This document shows positions 1-7,356 of a stretch of DNA of 13,569 nucleotides, piece after piece. The stretch lies in assembly GCA_035632555.1 (NCBI GenBank), contig DASQGO010000002.1, forward strand, positions 1 to 13,569. Reading direction: 5' to 3'. Each line of letters starts with the position of its first letter. Position 1 is the first letter of the stretch. Both the position numbers and the translations under genes were made by a program. The DNA is from 2-02-FULL-62-14 sp035632555. Lineage in GTDB: Bacteria; Nitrospirota; Nitrospiria; Nitrospirales; Nitrospiraceae. The notes under the pieces are model-generated. The model was given only the letters and a program-made list of their open reading frames with translations. It made no database searches and was not told the origin of the DNA.

Positions 1-836
1 TCGTTCATCACCTGCGCATCATGCGCCGCATAGTCCGCCTTCGGCAGTTTCTGCCGGTACTGTTCGACCCCCACCACCACGGCGTAGGCGTTCTTCCGCG
101 GCGGCGTCTTCGTCTCCGGCACCCGGTCCACGTCGCTGGCGATGGTCGGCGCCTTCTGGACGACCACCGCAGGCGGCTGCCCCGGACGCGCGCCCGACGC
201 AAACGCAACAATGCGCTGATCCGATCCGATCTCGCCGGTCACCCGCCGGATGATCGCGGGGAGCTTGGCCTCGAAGACCTCCACGGCATGCTCCCCCTGG
301 GATTGCGCCGCCATCGGCATGAAGATCGGCGCGCCGGCAAACAGGGTAAAGCCGGTCAGAAACGCCCCCGCCACGGCCCCTCCGGACAACCCGATGCCCA
401 CGCGCTCGGAATGCTGGTAACTGGCCACTGTCAGCCTTGCCTGAGGATCCTGCAGCTTCAACTCAATTCGACAGGTAAAATTGTGCGGCGCATCCTCGGT
501 GGCTTCGAAGCTCGCATAGGCCAGCAATCCGGCATCGCCGGCCTGCCTGGCATTTTTGACCACGACGACTTCCTTGAACACGGTCGCCAGCTCGGCTGCC
601 ATGGCATTGGTAAACCCTGGGTTCATCTTGACGTCGTACTTGATGATATCCTTGCCGGACCTGATGAGCTTTGTCTGTTCGTTCTCATCCACGATCAGGC
701 CGACTTTCAGAGGGATCTCGCCGCCGGTCTGCCCCGCGGGCCGGTAGAACTGATCGCGCAACGCGCCTTCGAACGTGCAGGCCGATCCCGTTGCCAGGAG
801 AAGGCCCAACACCGCCAGCACTCGTAATTTTGCCAT
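1..836 (-). CDS. Caspase-fold (peptidase C14-like) lipoprotein, C-terminus cut by window edge
   Basis: Reading down from an ATG at 836, the frame stays open to the window edge, giving 278 residues with no stop. The N-terminus has a basic start, a hydrophobic stretch and a possible lipobox ending at Cys20 (ATGSAC), so a lipid-anchored envelope protein is likely. Residues about 40-145 look like a small alpha/beta lipoprotein domain I cannot name. Residues 146-178 are hydrophobic and rich in Gly/Ala, resembling a glycine-zipper or membrane hairpin. After a Pro-rich linker (about 215-248), the sequence NAYAVVVGVEQY from 249, followed by ADYAAHDAQVM, is typical of the first strand and helix of caspase-like domains. 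The catalytic His/Cys region lies outside the window, so activity cannot be judged. The Shine-Dalgarno GAGG sits 7 bases before the ATG. A long plus-strand frame over the same bases is a shadow. The caspase assignment is fairly sure, the role unknown. Confidence 0.75.
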   Translation of the reverse strand, partial: MAKLRVLAVLGLLLATGSACTFEGALRDQFYRPAGQTGGEIPLKVGLIVDENEQTKLIRSGKDIIKYDVKMNPGFTNAMAAELATVFKEVVVVKNARQAGDAGLLAYASFEATEDAPHNFTCRIELKLQDPQARLTVASYQHSERVGIGLSGGAVAGAFLTGFTLFAGAPIFMPMAAQSQGEHAVEVFEAKLPAIIRRVTGEIGSDQRIVAFASGARPGQPPAVVVQKAPTIASDVDRVPETKTPPRKNAYAVVVGVEQYRQKLPKADYAAHDAQVMN

Positions 837-851
837 GTCCTTACCTCGCAT

Positions 852-873
852 GGGCCGCACGATAGCACGGCCC
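852..873 (-). other. Hairpin between cysE and the caspase-like gene
   Basis: The minus-strand RNA can fold GGGCCGUGC against GUGCGGCCC around a UAUC loop: 9 pairs, two of them G-U. No U-tract follows, so it is not a classical intrinsic terminator. It overlaps the candidate -10 element and ends about 16 bases before the ATG at 836. It could mark the 3' end of the upstream operon or be a structure in the leader of the next gene. Confidence 0.4.
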
Positions 874-887
874 TCCCGGCGCATCAA
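859..887 (-). promoter_or_regulatory. Candidate sigma70 promoter for the caspase-like lipoprotein gene
   Basis: On the minus strand TTGATG (882-887) and TATCGT (859-864) are separated by 17 bases, each matching 4 of 6 consensus positions. The start would fall near 852, about 15 bases before the gene's ATG. The -35 box begins right after the cysE stop codon. The match is modest and made by eye. Confidence 0.35.
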
Positions 888-1532
888 TTATTTATTGGCC
901 GGAGGGTTCTCCAGTTTCTTCCTGAGTTCGATGATCTCCCTCTCCATGGCTTCGAAGCGGTCCAGGATGGGATCCGGCATGTTTGTGTGATCCATCGTCG
1001 CTTCAGGCAGCCGTTCGCCCTCCGCCTTGATGATCCGGGCTGGCACGCCGATGACGGTGGAATTGGGGGGCACGGATTTCAACACCACCGAGTTGGCGCC
1101 GATTTTGACATTGTCACCGACCCGAATCCCGCCGAGAATTTTCGCGCCGGCGCCGATCACGACGTGGTTGCCGATCGTCGGATGGCGCTTGCCGTGCTCC
1201 TTGCCGGTCCCGCCCAGCGTCACGCCCTGGAACAGAGTTACGGAGTCGCCGATTTCGGCCGTTTCGCCGATCACGACCCCCATGCCGTGATCAATAAAAA
1301 ACCCTTTCCCGATCGTGGCCGCCGGATGAATCTCGATGCCCGTCAGCCAGCGGGCGAACTGGGAGATCATGCGCGGGAGCAGCGGAATGCCCCACAGGCG
1401 CAGCCGGTGCGCCACGCGATAGGCCAGCAGTGCGTGGAACCCGGCGTAGGTCAGGACGACCTCCAGCGTGCTGGCCGCCGCAGGATCGCGGTCAAAGACA
1501 GCCCGCAAGTCTTGCCGTATTCTTCCGAACAT
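888..1532 (-). CDS. cysE: Serine O-acetyltransferase
   Basis: This 214-residue protein transfers acetyl from acetyl-CoA to L-serine, giving O-acetylserine, the first committed step of cysteine synthesis in the cytoplasm. It is the short bacterial form, with a reduced helical N-terminal region (about 1-65) compared with the roughly 270-residue E. coli enzyme. From about residue 66 it follows the left-handed beta-helix hexapeptide pattern. The FIDHGMG motif carries the Asp81-His82 pair expected at the active site, and GGTGKEHGKRHPT (107-119) is the family signature loop. The C-terminal tail (about 186-207) is charged and heptad-like, suggesting a short coiled coil. The ATG directly follows the ispF stop (TAAATG) and a GAGG lies inside the end of ispF, so translation is probably coupled. 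No cysK is in the window. Confidence 0.95.
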   Translation of the reverse strand: MFGRIRQDLRAVFDRDPAAASTLEVVLTYAGFHALLAYRVAHRLRLWGIPLLPRMISQFARWLTGIEIHPAATIGKGFFIDHGMGVVIGETAEIGDSVTLFQGVTLGGTGKEHGKRHPTIGNHVVIGAGAKILGGIRVGDNVKIGANSVVLKSVPPNSTVIGVPARIIKAEGERLPEATMDHTNMPDPILDRFEAMEREIIELRKKLENPPANK

Positions 1533-2015
1533 TTACACTGCCTCGATCAGGCAAATCGCCTGCGCGGCGATCGCCTCTTCCCGCCCGATGGCATCCAGAT
1601 GCTCGCCGCTTTTGACCTTGACGTTGACCGTCTCGCGATCCACCTTGAGCACCTCCGCCATCCGCGACCCCATCGCCGCCAGATGCGGCCCCAGGCGCGG
1701 GGCCTGGGCGATGATCACGGTATCTACATTTACCAGACGGTACCCTTTTTTCGCCAGCAATCCCGACACTTCTTCCAGCAACACCAGGCTGGAGATGTTT
1801 TTAAATTTTGGGTCGGAACTGGGATAGTGCCTGCCCAAATCTCCTTCACCCATCGCGCCCAGCATGGCATCGCAGACGGCATGCACGAGTGCATCCGCGT
1901 CGGAATGGCCGATTAAACCCTGCGTGTGCGGAATCTCGATGCCGCCGAGAATCAGCTTGCGATTTTTCCCCAGGGGATGAATGTCATATCCCAATCCCAC
2001 CCTCATTCGCGCCAT
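1533..2015 (-). CDS. ispF: 2-C-methyl-D-erythritol 2,4-cyclodiphosphate synthase
   Basis: The 160-residue protein has the usual length of IspF, which cyclises CDP-methylerythritol 2-phosphate to ME-cPP with release of CMP in the MEP isoprenoid pathway. Metal ligands are visible as Asp11 and His13 in GYDIHP and His45 in SDADALVHAVCDAMLGA. The flexible loop DLGRHYPSSDPKFKN (59-73) is the family's D(I/L)G-x-x-(F/Y)P element. The C-terminal loop reads KSGEHLDAIGREEAIAA where many homologues have TTTE-x-(L/M); the Glu and GR are kept, and one Thr is replaced by Ser. The start ATG is preceded by AGGAG, and the ispD stop codon TAG overlaps this ribosome binding site. The gene lies between ispD and cysE in the same run. 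Confidence 0.96.
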   Translation of the reverse strand: MARMRVGLGYDIHPLGKNRKLILGGIEIPHTQGLIGHSDADALVHAVCDAMLGAMGEGDLGRHYPSSDPKFKNISSLVLLEEVSGLLAKKGYRLVNVDTVIIAQAPRLGPHLAAMGSRMAEVLKVDRETVNVKVKSGEHLDAIGREEAIAAQAICLIEAV

Positions 2016-2024
2016 GCCCGTCTC

Positions 2025-2726
2025 CTACGTGCCTGCCCGCGACGCAAGAATGGATTCCCCCATCGCGAGATCTTCCGGTCTGGTGATTTTGATGTTATCG
2101 GTGCTGCCCTCCACGATTGCCACGCGACGGCCCATGCACTCGACCAGCTGCGCGTCATCGGTGGCGCGAAAGCCGTTCTGCAGGGCCCTGGCATGGGCTT
2201 CCTCGATCAGCGCCCGGTGGAACGCCTGCGGCGTTTGCGCCAGCCACAGAGGTCTCCGGTCCACGGTTTCTTCAATCAACCCGTCGGGCCCGGTCCGCTT
2301 GACCGTATCTCGCATGGGGATCGCCACAATGGCGGCGCCATGCTTCGCGGCAGCCTCCACCACCAACGCGATCATACTCCCCGTGAGAAACGGCCGCACG
2401 GCATCATGGATCAGCACGATCTCGGCATCAGGACTTACCGCGGCCAGGCCCAGGCGAACTGAATCCTGCCGCTCGGCCCCGCCGGCCACGACCTGCCGCA
2501 CTTTTTTGAACCCGTACTGGGCGACGATGTCCCGCCGGCAATAGTCAAGTTCCGCTTGCGGAGCCGCCAGCACGACGGCTGATATGGCATCCGACGATTC
2601 CAGGACTCGGAGGGAATGCACCAGAAGGGGCAATCCGCCCAGGGTCAAAAACTGCTTCGGGGTGTTGCTCCCCATGCGATGCCCGCGACCGGCGGCGGGC
2701 ACGACGGCGACGACTCGATTATCCAC
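2025..2726 (-). CDS. ispD: 2-C-methyl-D-erythritol 4-phosphate cytidylyltransferase
   Basis: IspD joins CTP and methylerythritol 4-phosphate to give CDP-ME, two steps before IspF in the MEP pathway. The 233 residues are full length. The nucleotide-binding start PAAGRGHRMGSNTPKQF holds Arg17 and Lys24, which align with the CTP-phosphate-binding Arg and Lys of the family. HDAVRPF (108-114), ATDDAQLVE (188-196) and NIKITRPEDL (211-220) are the other signature blocks. The start codon is GTG at 2726, overlapping the last 8 bases of the upstream yacL-like gene (GTGGATAA). A GGAGG lies about 12-16 bases upstream, rather far, so coupling to the upstream gene probably helps. The intermediate kinase ispE is not in the window. 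Confidence 0.96.
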   Translation of the reverse strand: MDNRVVAVVPAAGRGHRMGSNTPKQFLTLGGLPLLVHSLRVLESSDAISAVVLAAPQAELDYCRRDIVAQYGFKKVRQVVAGGAERQDSVRLGLAAVSPDAEIVLIHDAVRPFLTGSMIALVVEAAAKHGAAIVAIPMRDTVKRTGPDGLIEETVDRRPLWLAQTPQAFHRALIEEAHARALQNGFRATDDAQLVECMGRRVAIVEGSTDNIKITRPEDLAMGESILASRAGT

Positions 2727-3741
2727 GCGCGACCTGGACTTCCTCCTTCACTTCCGCGTCTTCCTTCAACCGCGTAAAGATCATGCGCCCGGCCGTCGTT
2801 TGCAGCACGCTGGTCACGATCACGTCCACGTTCCGCCCGATCTGCCGTTTGGCATTGTCGACGACGATCATCGTACCGTCGTCCAGGTAGGCCACGCCCT
2901 GTCCGGCTTCCTTGCCTTCCTTGAGAACGAAGACCCGGATCGCCTCGCCCGGCAGCACCACCGGCCTGAGCGCGTTGCAGAGCTCGTTGATGTTCAACAC
3001 CCGCACGCCCTGCAACTCGGCCACCTTGTTCAGGTTCAGATCGTTGGTCACCACCTTGGCGCCGACCTTCTTGGCCAGCACGACGATCTTGGAATCCACT
3101 TCCTTCACGTTCGGAAAATCGTCGTCGACAATGCGGACGTCGATGTCCACCATCTTCTGAATCTTGTTCAAAATGTCCAGCCCGCGCCGTCCCCGTGCAC
3201 GCTTCAGGGAGTCCGACGAGTCGGCAATGTGCTGCAACTCGTGCAGAATAAACTGCGGCACCAGAAACGTGCCTTCCAGGAATCCGGTCTCGCAGAGATC
3301 AGCCACGCGCCCGTCGATGATCACGCTGGTATCGAGGATTTTCTTGCTGTCCGACACCGGTCCTTCGCTCGGCCGGGACGGGGCACCGAGTTGCTCCCGG
3401 CCGAACCGGGCTCCGAGCGTCATCCCGAGATACGGCAGTCCGAGCAGAAAGACCAGCCCACCGACATGAAAGAGAAATGCCTCGACGTCAAAAACCGCGC
3501 TGCCGACCCATTCAATAAGTCCGGTAAGAAGAAGACCGACGGCCAATCCGGTCGTCGCGCCGACGATGACGCCGAAGGACGCTTTGTGGAGCGCATACTC
3601 CGCCAATAAGACAAGCCCACTCAAGGCCGAACCGATGACAAACCCCATCAAGAGAAGCTCCCACTGGATTTCCTCGCTCCGTACGAACAACGCCATGCCG
3701 GCGAGACCGCTGAGGAACACAAACCCCATGCGTCGTGCCAT
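2719..3741 (-). CDS. Membrane PIN/TRAM-domain protein (YacL-like)
   Basis: The 340-residue protein has four hydrophobic segments (about 6-20, 28-47, 56-79 and 87-110), then a cytoplasmic PIN nuclease-type domain from about 133 and a TRAM domain from about 262 to 325. The PIN acidic residues are all visible: Asp137 in KILDTSVIIDGR, Glu168 in ILHELQ, Asp216 in VDSKIV and Asp234 in TNDLNLNKV. TRAM is a small beta-barrel likely to bind RNA. This matches the YacL family, a predicted membrane-bound ribonuclease of poorly known target. YacL is commonly found beside ispD, ispF and cysE in other bacteria, as here. Its ATG has a G-rich ribosome site (AGGGGG) about 7 bases upstream. It lies 52 bp after degP and overlaps ispD by 8 bp. 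I saw no secure promoter in the 52-bp gap. Confidence 0.92.
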   Translation of the reverse strand: MARRMGFVFLSGLAGMALFVRSEEIQWELLLMGFVIGSALSGLVLLAEYALHKASFGVIVGATTGLAVGLLLTGLIEWVGSAVFDVEAFLFHVGGLVFLLGLPYLGMTLGARFGREQLGAPSRPSEGPVSDSKKILDTSVIIDGRVADLCETGFLEGTFLVPQFILHELQHIADSSDSLKRARGRRGLDILNKIQKMVDIDVRIVDDDFPNVKEVDSKIVVLAKKVGAKVVTNDLNLNKVAELQGVRVLNINELCNALRPVVLPGEAIRVFVLKEGKEAGQGVAYLDDGTMIVVDNAKRQIGRNVDVIVTSVLQTTAGRMIFTRLKEDAEVKEEVQVARG

Positions 3742-3793
3742 CGCGCCACCCCCTCTTTTGAATCATGGTAAGAATAGTCATAAGTGCATCGCG

Positions 3794-5338
3794 TCAGGGC
3801 TTCAGTGTGACAAAAAATGGACGCCCTTGCCGTTTGATCAGCAAGAGCACGGCCTGCCCCTTGCCGAGCTTGGACACAGCCCGTTCGTAAGCTTTGAGCG
3901 TCGTGGTCGGCTGCCGGTTGATCTCCAATATCAGATCGCCTTCCTTCAATCCGGACTCTTCGGCCTTGCTGCCCTGCCGAACTTTCACGATCACAACGCC
4001 CCGTTCATTGGCTCCCAGTCCGAACCGGGCCGCCAGTTCGGACGTCAACTCCCGCACATCCAGATCGGAGAGGGCACCCGACGACGGGGAACCCTCTCCC
4101 GCGTCTTCGTTTCCGGCTTGAGCGACATTCTTCGGCTGCTCGACGATGGCCACCTCGGCCGTGCGGGATTTCTTATCCCGCATGAACTTGACGACGACTT
4201 TTTTTCCGACCATGGTCTGCGCCACGGCATTCCGAAGCTGGGCCGCATTCTCCACGGATTTCCCGTCATACTCGACGATCACATCGCCGCGCTCCAGTCC
4301 GGCCCGCTTGGCCGGGCTGTCGTCCATGATCTCATTGATCAGCACGCCCTTCGGCTCCGGCACCCCGAACTGGGGAGCCAGCTCGGGAGAGAGATCCTGG
4401 ATGGAAACACCCAGCCACCCCCGCACCACCTTGCCATGCTTGACCAGCTGCTCCACGACCGAGCGGGCCAGGTTGCTGGGCACGGCAAAGCCGATTCCCA
4501 TGTTTCCGCCGCTCTGGCTGTAAATGGCCGTGTTGATCCCGGCCAGCTCGCCCTGGACGTTGACCAGCGCGCCTCCCGAATTGCCGGGATTGATGGCCGC
4601 GTCGGTCTGGATAAAGTCTTCATATTCGGCGATGCCAGCGGCCCGCCCGAGCGCGCTGACGATTCCCAGCGTGACCGTCTGCGTCAGGCCGAAAGGATTG
4701 CCGACCGCCAGCACAAATTCCCCGACCTCCAGCTTGTCGGAGTCCGCCCAGGGGATGGTGTGCAACCCGTCGGCTTCGATCTTCAGCACCGCGATGTCGG
4801 TTTTGGCGTCGGTGCCGATCAGCTTCGCCTTGAACTCCCGCTTGTCGGACAAAAACACCTTGATCTCGTCCGCCTTGCTGACCACGTGGTTATTGGTGAC
4901 GATCAGCCCGTTCGGCTCGACAATGACGCCCGATCCCAAGCCGCGCTCTTTTCGCTGGGGCGGCTGTTCGAAGCGCCGGAAAAATTCGTCGCCGAAGAAC
5001 CGCCGAAAGAAGGGATCCTCGAACGGCATCGCGTGCGGGAGTTCGCCCCGTCCGGTCCGCGTGCTGAACACATTGACCACGGCAGGCTTGACCGCCTTGG
5101 CGACCTGCACGAACATCTGGCCGTTGATGATTCCAGCACCCAGTGAGGCGCCGGTTGGCGGCGAAGATTGCGTCTGGCGGGCAACCGGCGCCTCCGGAAC
5201 CGCATGGCCGAACGGCATCCATCCCATCTCCGAGGCCACGACGACGCCCATGACGATGCCGATCCCGATCAGCAGGATACCGATCAGTCCCGAGGACACA
5301 CGGCCGCGTTCCCGAAGTGGCAAGTCGTATCCGCTCAT
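3794..5338 (-). CDS. DegP/HtrA-family periplasmic serine protease with two PDZ domains
   Basis: The 514-residue protein is a typical DegP/DegQ/MucD-type protease and chaperone of the periplasm. A hydrophobic segment (about 16-36) serves as signal peptide or membrane anchor. The trypsin-like domain carries the complete triad: His151 in TNNHVV, Asp181 in DAKTDIAVLKI and Ser254 in NPGNSGGALVN. PDZ1 covers about 305-395 and PDZ2 about 425-510, joined by a Gly/Ser/Glu-rich linker. The LA-type loop is phenylalanine- and arginine-rich (about 105-125), as in DegP, where this loop takes part in oligomer assembly. The ATG begins 5 bases after the fba stop and lacks an obvious Shine-Dalgarno, so translation probably depends on coupling. 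An in-frame GTG 13 codons in is a less likely start. The reason for its place among metabolic genes is not evident. Confidence 0.95.
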   Translation of the reverse strand: MSGYDLPLRERGRVSSGLIGILLIGIGIVMGVVVASEMGWMPFGHAVPEAPVARQTQSSPPTGASLGAGIINGQMFVQVAKAVKPAVVNVFSTRTGRGELPHAMPFEDPFFRRFFGDEFFRRFEQPPQRKERGLGSGVIVEPNGLIVTNNHVVSKADEIKVFLSDKREFKAKLIGTDAKTDIAVLKIEADGLHTIPWADSDKLEVGEFVLAVGNPFGLTQTVTLGIVSALGRAAGIAEYEDFIQTDAAINPGNSGGALVNVQGELAGINTAIYSQSGGNMGIGFAVPSNLARSVVEQLVKHGKVVRGWLGVSIQDLSPELAPQFGVPEPKGVLINEIMDDSPAKRAGLERGDVIVEYDGKSVENAAQLRNAVAQTMVGKKVVVKFMRDKKSRTAEVAIVEQPKNVAQAGNEDAGEGSPSSGALSDLDVRELTSELAARFGLGANERGVVIVKVRQGSKAEESGLKEGDLILEINRQPTTTLKAYERAVSKLGKGQAVLLLIKRQGRPFFVTLKP

Positions 5339-5343
5339 TGTGG

Positions 5344-6267
5344 TCAGGGAACATCGCCCGCGTAGATGCCCATGATCGTCTGCAGGAATTTTATCGCGTC
5401 GGCCTTCGGGCGCTGGAACGAATTGCGGCCGATGATGGACCCGAACCCTCCTCCGTCGCGAATCGCGCGGGCCTCCTCATAGACGGTTTTGTCGTCGCTC
5501 TTGGCGCCGCCCGAAAAGATGACGATGCGGCGTCCGTCGAAGGAGCTCTGCACGACATGCTTGACGCGCTCGGACAGGGTTTTGATCGGAATCTGCTCGG
5601 CTTCGTAGACCTTTTTGGCTGCCGCCTGTTCGAGATGGGCTGTCGGCAGCTTCACCTTGATGATGTGCGCGCCGAGCTGGGCAGCGATCTGCGCCGCGTA
5701 CGCGACCACATCGATCGCCGTTTCGCCTTCCTTGCTCAAGGCGGACCCGCGCGGGTACGACCAGACGACGACGGCCAGCCCCGCCTGTTTGGCCTCCTCG
5801 GCGATCGCACGCAGCTGCTCGTACATGTGGCCGCAGTGGGCCGATCCCGGATAAATGGTGAACCCGACCGCCGAGCAGCCCAGCCGCAGAGCCTCCTCCA
5901 CGCTGCCGGTGACGGCCGGAAGCGGATCCTTCTCGTCATGCAGGACGTCATGATTGTTGAGCTTCAGGATAAGCGGAATCTGGCCGGCGAAATGATGCGC
6001 GCCCGCTTCCAGAAATCCAAGCGGCGCGGCGTAGGCGTTGCAGCCGGCCTCGATCGCCAGCTCGAAATGATACAGCGGATTATAGCCGGACGGGTTGGAG
6101 GCAAAGCTGCGCGCCGGGCCATGCTCGAACCCCTGGTCCACGGGAAGAATCACGAGCTTCCCCGTGCCGGCCAGCCGCCCGTGGCCCAGCATGCGGGCGA
6201 TGTTGGCCCGCGTCCCCGCGCTGTCACTGCCGTACCAGTTCAGAATGTCTCGTATGCGAGCGTTCAT
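5344..6267 (-). CDS. Class I fructose-bisphosphate aldolase, archaeal (DhnA/FbaB) type
   Basis: The enzyme interconverts fructose 1,6-bisphosphate with dihydroxyacetone phosphate and glyceraldehyde 3-phosphate using a Schiff-base lysine, without metal. At 307 residues it fits the DhnA family. LPVDQGFEHGP (41-51), the segment GFTIYPGS (135-142) and HIIKVKLP (201-208) are family blocks; Lys204 is the likely Schiff-base residue, with Lys206 as the alternative. The phosphate-binding end FSGGAKSDDK and GSIIGRNSFQRP is present. A strong AGGAGG lies 5 bases before the ATG. It follows fbp by 32 bp, so aldolase and bisphosphatase are made together, which points to gluconeogenic flux toward fructose-6-P. 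It does not look like the related enzymes that make aromatic precursors or handle autoinducer-2, although family members share the fold. Confidence 0.9.
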   Translation of the reverse strand: MNARIRDILNWYGSDSAGTRANIARMLGHGRLAGTGKLVILPVDQGFEHGPARSFASNPSGYNPLYHFELAIEAGCNAYAAPLGFLEAGAHHFAGQIPLILKLNNHDVLHDEKDPLPAVTGSVEEALRLGCSAVGFTIYPGSAHCGHMYEQLRAIAEEAKQAGLAVVVWSYPRGSALSKEGETAIDVVAYAAQIAAQLGAHIIKVKLPTAHLEQAAAKKVYEAEQIPIKTLSERVKHVVQSSFDGRRIVIFSGGAKSDDKTVYEEARAIRDGGGFGSIIGRNSFQRPKADAIKFLQTIMGIYAGDVP

Positions 6268-6299
6268 CTCTTCCTCCTGCGCAACAATACGATGCCGAT

Positions 6300-7301
6300 C
6301 TATTTGCGTCCCTGGATAAAATCCTCGGCCAACGTGACATCGTCCTTGCTCCCGATCAGCAGCGGGACCCGCTGATGCAGGCTTTTCGGCTCGACGTCAA
6401 GAATCCGCATGGTCCCGGTGCTGGCCTTCCCGCCCGCCTGCTCCACCACCATCGCCAGGGGATTGGCCTCGTACAGCAGGCGGAGCTTGCCCTCCGGCTT
6501 GTCGACTTCAGCGGGATACAGATAGAGCCCGCCGCCCAGCAGCACCCGGTGCACGTCCGCCACCAGGCAGCCCGAATAACGCGCCGAATAGGGCCGGCCG
6601 GTTGGTTTGTCCTTGGCCTTTAAATAGTCCAGAAACTTCCTGGTGCCGTCGGGCCATTTCTGCGTATTGCCTTCGTTCGTCGCATAGACCTGCCCCTTGG
6701 CCGGAATCCGAATATTCTCGTGCGACAGATAATATTCGCCGATCCCCGGATCCAGCGTGAAGCCATGAACCCCATGGCCGGCGGTGAACACCAGCATCGT
6801 GCTCGACCCGTACATCAGATAACCAGCCGCCACCTGCCGCGTACCCTTGTGGATCAACTCCGGCTCGGACGGCAGCCCTTTGCCGTCATGCTTGAGAATC
6901 GAAATGATCGTCCCCAACGGCATGTTGACGTCCGTATTGGACGACCCGTCGAGCGGATCGAAGAGCAGCATGTACTTGCCATGCGGCCAGTTTTCCGGCA
7001 GCTGCACGGGTTTTTCCATCTCCTCGGACGCCAGCGCGCAGACCAGTCCGCTGTATTGGAACACCTTGAGAAAGGCGTCATTGGAGATCTCGTCGAGCTT
7101 TTTGACCGCCTCGCCCTGGACATTCGTCCCTCCCGTCATCCCCAGGATATTGATGAGACCGGCCCGGCGCAGATCGTTGGCGATCATCTTGCCGACCAGC
7201 CCGATCTGGGCCATCAGGGCGGAAAATTCCCCGGTCGCGCCGGGATGCGCGGCCTGCGTCTGAATGATGTGCCGTGTCAGCGTGACAGGAAATGGAGGCA
7301 T
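6300..7301 (-). CDS. fbp: Fructose-1,6-bisphosphatase class I
   Basis: The 333-residue protein removes the 1-phosphate of fructose 1,6-bisphosphate in gluconeogenesis. Signature features are the metal-binding acids in LASEEME (90-96), the DPLDGSSN motif (115-122) with its Mg-binding aspartates, the substrate region around ARYSGCLVADVHRVLLGGG, and LYEANPLAMVVEQAGG near the end. Length is normal for the class. The ATG is the first codon of the operon, with GAGG 10 bases upstream. A promoter candidate lies about 27-55 bases before it. Gene order fbp-fba puts the two enzymes that convert triose phosphates to fructose-6-P in one unit; that product is also the entry to GDP-mannose made by the genes upstream. 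Confidence 0.96.
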   Translation of the reverse strand: MPPFPVTLTRHIIQTQAAHPGATGEFSALMAQIGLVGKMIANDLRRAGLINILGMTGGTNVQGEAVKKLDEISNDAFLKVFQYSGLVCALASEEMEKPVQLPENWPHGKYMLLFDPLDGSSNTDVNMPLGTIISILKHDGKGLPSEPELIHKGTRQVAAGYLMYGSSTMLVFTAGHGVHGFTLDPGIGEYYLSHENIRIPAKGQVYATNEGNTQKWPDGTRKFLDYLKAKDKPTGRPYSARYSGCLVADVHRVLLGGGLYLYPAEVDKPEGKLRLLYEANPLAMVVEQAGGKASTGTMRILDVEPKSLHQRVPLLIGSKDDVTLAEDFIQGRK

Positions 7302-7327
7302 CGCCGGTAGACCTCGTTCAGGTGGGA

Positions 7328-7356
7328 AGTATATCGGTTTTCATGGCATCCGGCAA
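7328..7356 (-). promoter_or_regulatory. Candidate sigma70 promoter of the fbp-fba-degP-yacL-ispDF-cysE run
   Basis: On the minus strand TTGCCG (7351-7356) and TATACT (7328-7333) stand 17 bases apart. The -10 matches 5 of 6 consensus positions and the -35 matches 4 of 6. Transcription would start near 7321, leaving a leader of about 20 bases that holds the fbp ribosome binding site. It is the best promoter match I found by eye in the window and sits at the largest gap between co-directional genes. Confidence 0.6.

Noticed and set aside
21..827. Plus-strand open frame of 268 codons opposite the caspase-like gene
   Set aside because: The translation is His/Arg/Asp/Gly-rich without a recognisable domain, whereas the minus strand gives a lipobox, a ribosome site and caspase-like motifs. 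It is an antisense shadow in GC-rich DNA.
3742..3793. Separate promoter for the yacL-ispD-ispF-cysE genes
   Set aside because: Candidate -10 boxes such as TATTCT have no acceptable -35 at 16-18 bases. The gap is only 52 bp, so read-through from degP is simpler.
3566..5146. Plus-strand open frame of 526 codons
   Set aside because: It is antisense to degP and the yacL-like gene, with composition typical of a reverse-frame shadow (rich in His, Asp, Arg and Gln) and no motif.
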